Source of the DNA: a virus
Virus record (IMG/VR): IMGVR_UViG_3300042861_000370
Location: 1 to 40,411 of that record
Length of the DNA: 40,411 nt
Reading direction: 5' to 3' (one strand)
Part shown: piece after piece, positions 39,993 to 40,411 of the stretch
How positions within the stretch are numbered: position 1 is the first letter of the stretch
How the letters are laid out: each line of letters opens with the position of its first letter
Made by a program: the position numbers and the translations under genes
The notes under the pieces: generated by a model
The model's input: the letters and a program-made list of their open reading frames with translations, nothing else
Told to the model about the DNA's origin: nothing
The model's database searches: none

Positions 39993-40398
39993 GATTTCTA
40001 ATCTCGACATAACCAAGGCCGTGGATTTATCCAAGATCTTGAACACAAAGCCAGAGGAGAAGGCTAAACAACTTCCCCGCCCATCTGGTTACAGAATTCT
40101 TTGTGCTATCCCTGAGATAGAGAAAGAATACGGAGAGTCCGGACTCGTAAAAGCGGAAGAAACTCTCATGATTGAGGAAACCCTGACTACTGTGTTATTC
40201 GTAGTAGATATGGGCCCAGACTGCTACAAGGACGAAAGCCGATTTCCATCTGGCCCGTACTGCAAGAAGGGTGACTTTATCTTGATTAGACCCAACTCAG
40301 GAACGCGACTGGTCATTCACGGCAAGGAATTCCGTGTGATCAATGACGATTCTGTCGAGGGAGTAGTAGACGATCCACGCGGCATACGCCGTAAATAA
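39976..40398 (+). CDS. GroES-like co-chaperonin (Cpn10)
   Basis: A 140-residue protein. After a leader (about 35 residues), PSGYRILCAIPE (about 36-47), VLFVVDMGP (about 73-81), KKGDFILIRPNSGTRL and GKEFRVINDDSVEGVV match the GroES beta-barrel: first strand, mobile-loop region (about 50-70, ending ETLTT), dome strand and last strand. Phage co-chaperonins such as T4 Gp31 replace GroES so that GroEL can fold the capsid protein; the gene lies in the head module, which fits. The IVL-type tip that binds GroEL is not clear, so binding is inferred. Start may also be the ATG at 39982. Confidence 0.78.
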   Translation: MTMTSEISNLDITKAVDLSKILNTKPEEKAKQLPRPSGYRILCAIPEIEKEYGESGLVKAEETLMIEETLTTVLFVVDMGPDCYKDESRFPSGPYCKKGDFILIRPNSGTRLVIHGKEFRVINDDSVEGVVDDPRGIRRK

Positions 40399-40406
40399 GG
40401 AACGAC

Positions 40407-40411
40407 ATGAG
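40407..40411 (+). CDS. Start of next late gene, cut by window edge
   Basis: The ATG at 40407 follows AAGGA at 40398-40402, 9 bases after the co-chaperonin stop. Only five bases are present. In similar phages a scaffold, protease or capsid gene follows, but nothing can be read here. Confidence 0.45.

Overview
This window is a contiguous stretch of a tailed double-stranded DNA phage genome. It carries a large terminase, a portal, a GroES-like co-chaperonin, several virion-type proteins, a 4100-residue polyvalent protein, and recombination and replication genes. There is no integrase, tRNA, ribosomal RNA, insertion sequence or CRISPR array. The major capsid, tail, DNA polymerase and recognisable lysis genes are not here. 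Both window edges cut into late genes: the left edge lies inside a virion gene, and a new gene starts 5 bases before the right edge. The missing structural genes therefore lie outside. Several products resemble, from memory of the families, phages of freshwater Betaproteobacteria. The P22-like portal and the giant DarB-type protein suggest podovirus-like architecture. Both host and morphology are inferences.

Layout. (1) 2-6126, + strand: four closely spaced virion-type genes, probably ejection or internal proteins. (2) 6141-18443, + strand: one 12.3 kb gene for a polyvalent protein with an N6-adenine methyltransferase-like domain, a Strawberry-notch/SNF2-type helicase, an HExxH zincin-like motif and an LPD38-like C-terminus. 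A well-formed second gene (10810-11205) with its own ribosome binding site lies in another frame inside it. (3) 22530-18427, - strand: a recombination operon with a RecB-like PD-(D/E)XK nuclease, an ERF annealing protein, a YbcO-like HNH protein, and a small protein that looks like the anti-CBASS sponge Acb2. (4) 22611-23072, + strand: a divergent RuvC-like resolvase ending at a strong terminator. (5) 23073-23996: about 920 bases without a credible protein gene, packed with long stems, GNRA hairpins, a promoter, terminators and two copies of an RNA module with matching (covarying) stems. This is probably one or two large structured phage RNAs. (6) 23997-29449, + strand: an early operon of tiny overlapping genes leading to a ParB-like protein, a DEAD-type helicase and a TOPRIM primase-like protein. 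(7) 34192-29434, - strand: fifteen small, tightly coupled genes, mostly uncharacterised, driven by a strong promoter overlapped by a 9-bp inverted repeat. (8) 34485-40398, + strand: probable small terminase, two DNA-binding regulators, large terminase, portal, a small protein and a co-chaperonin.

How the parts may work together. The recombination operon and RuvC would process and join replicating DNA for the terminase. The helicase and primase-like proteins would start replication. If packaged like P1 DarB, the polyvalent protein would enter the cell with the DNA and protect it. The Acb2-like protein would absorb cyclic-nucleotide alarm signals. A 21-base palindrome occurs at three distant places (7650, 23154 and a near copy at 35255), hinting at a shared DNA-binding protein.
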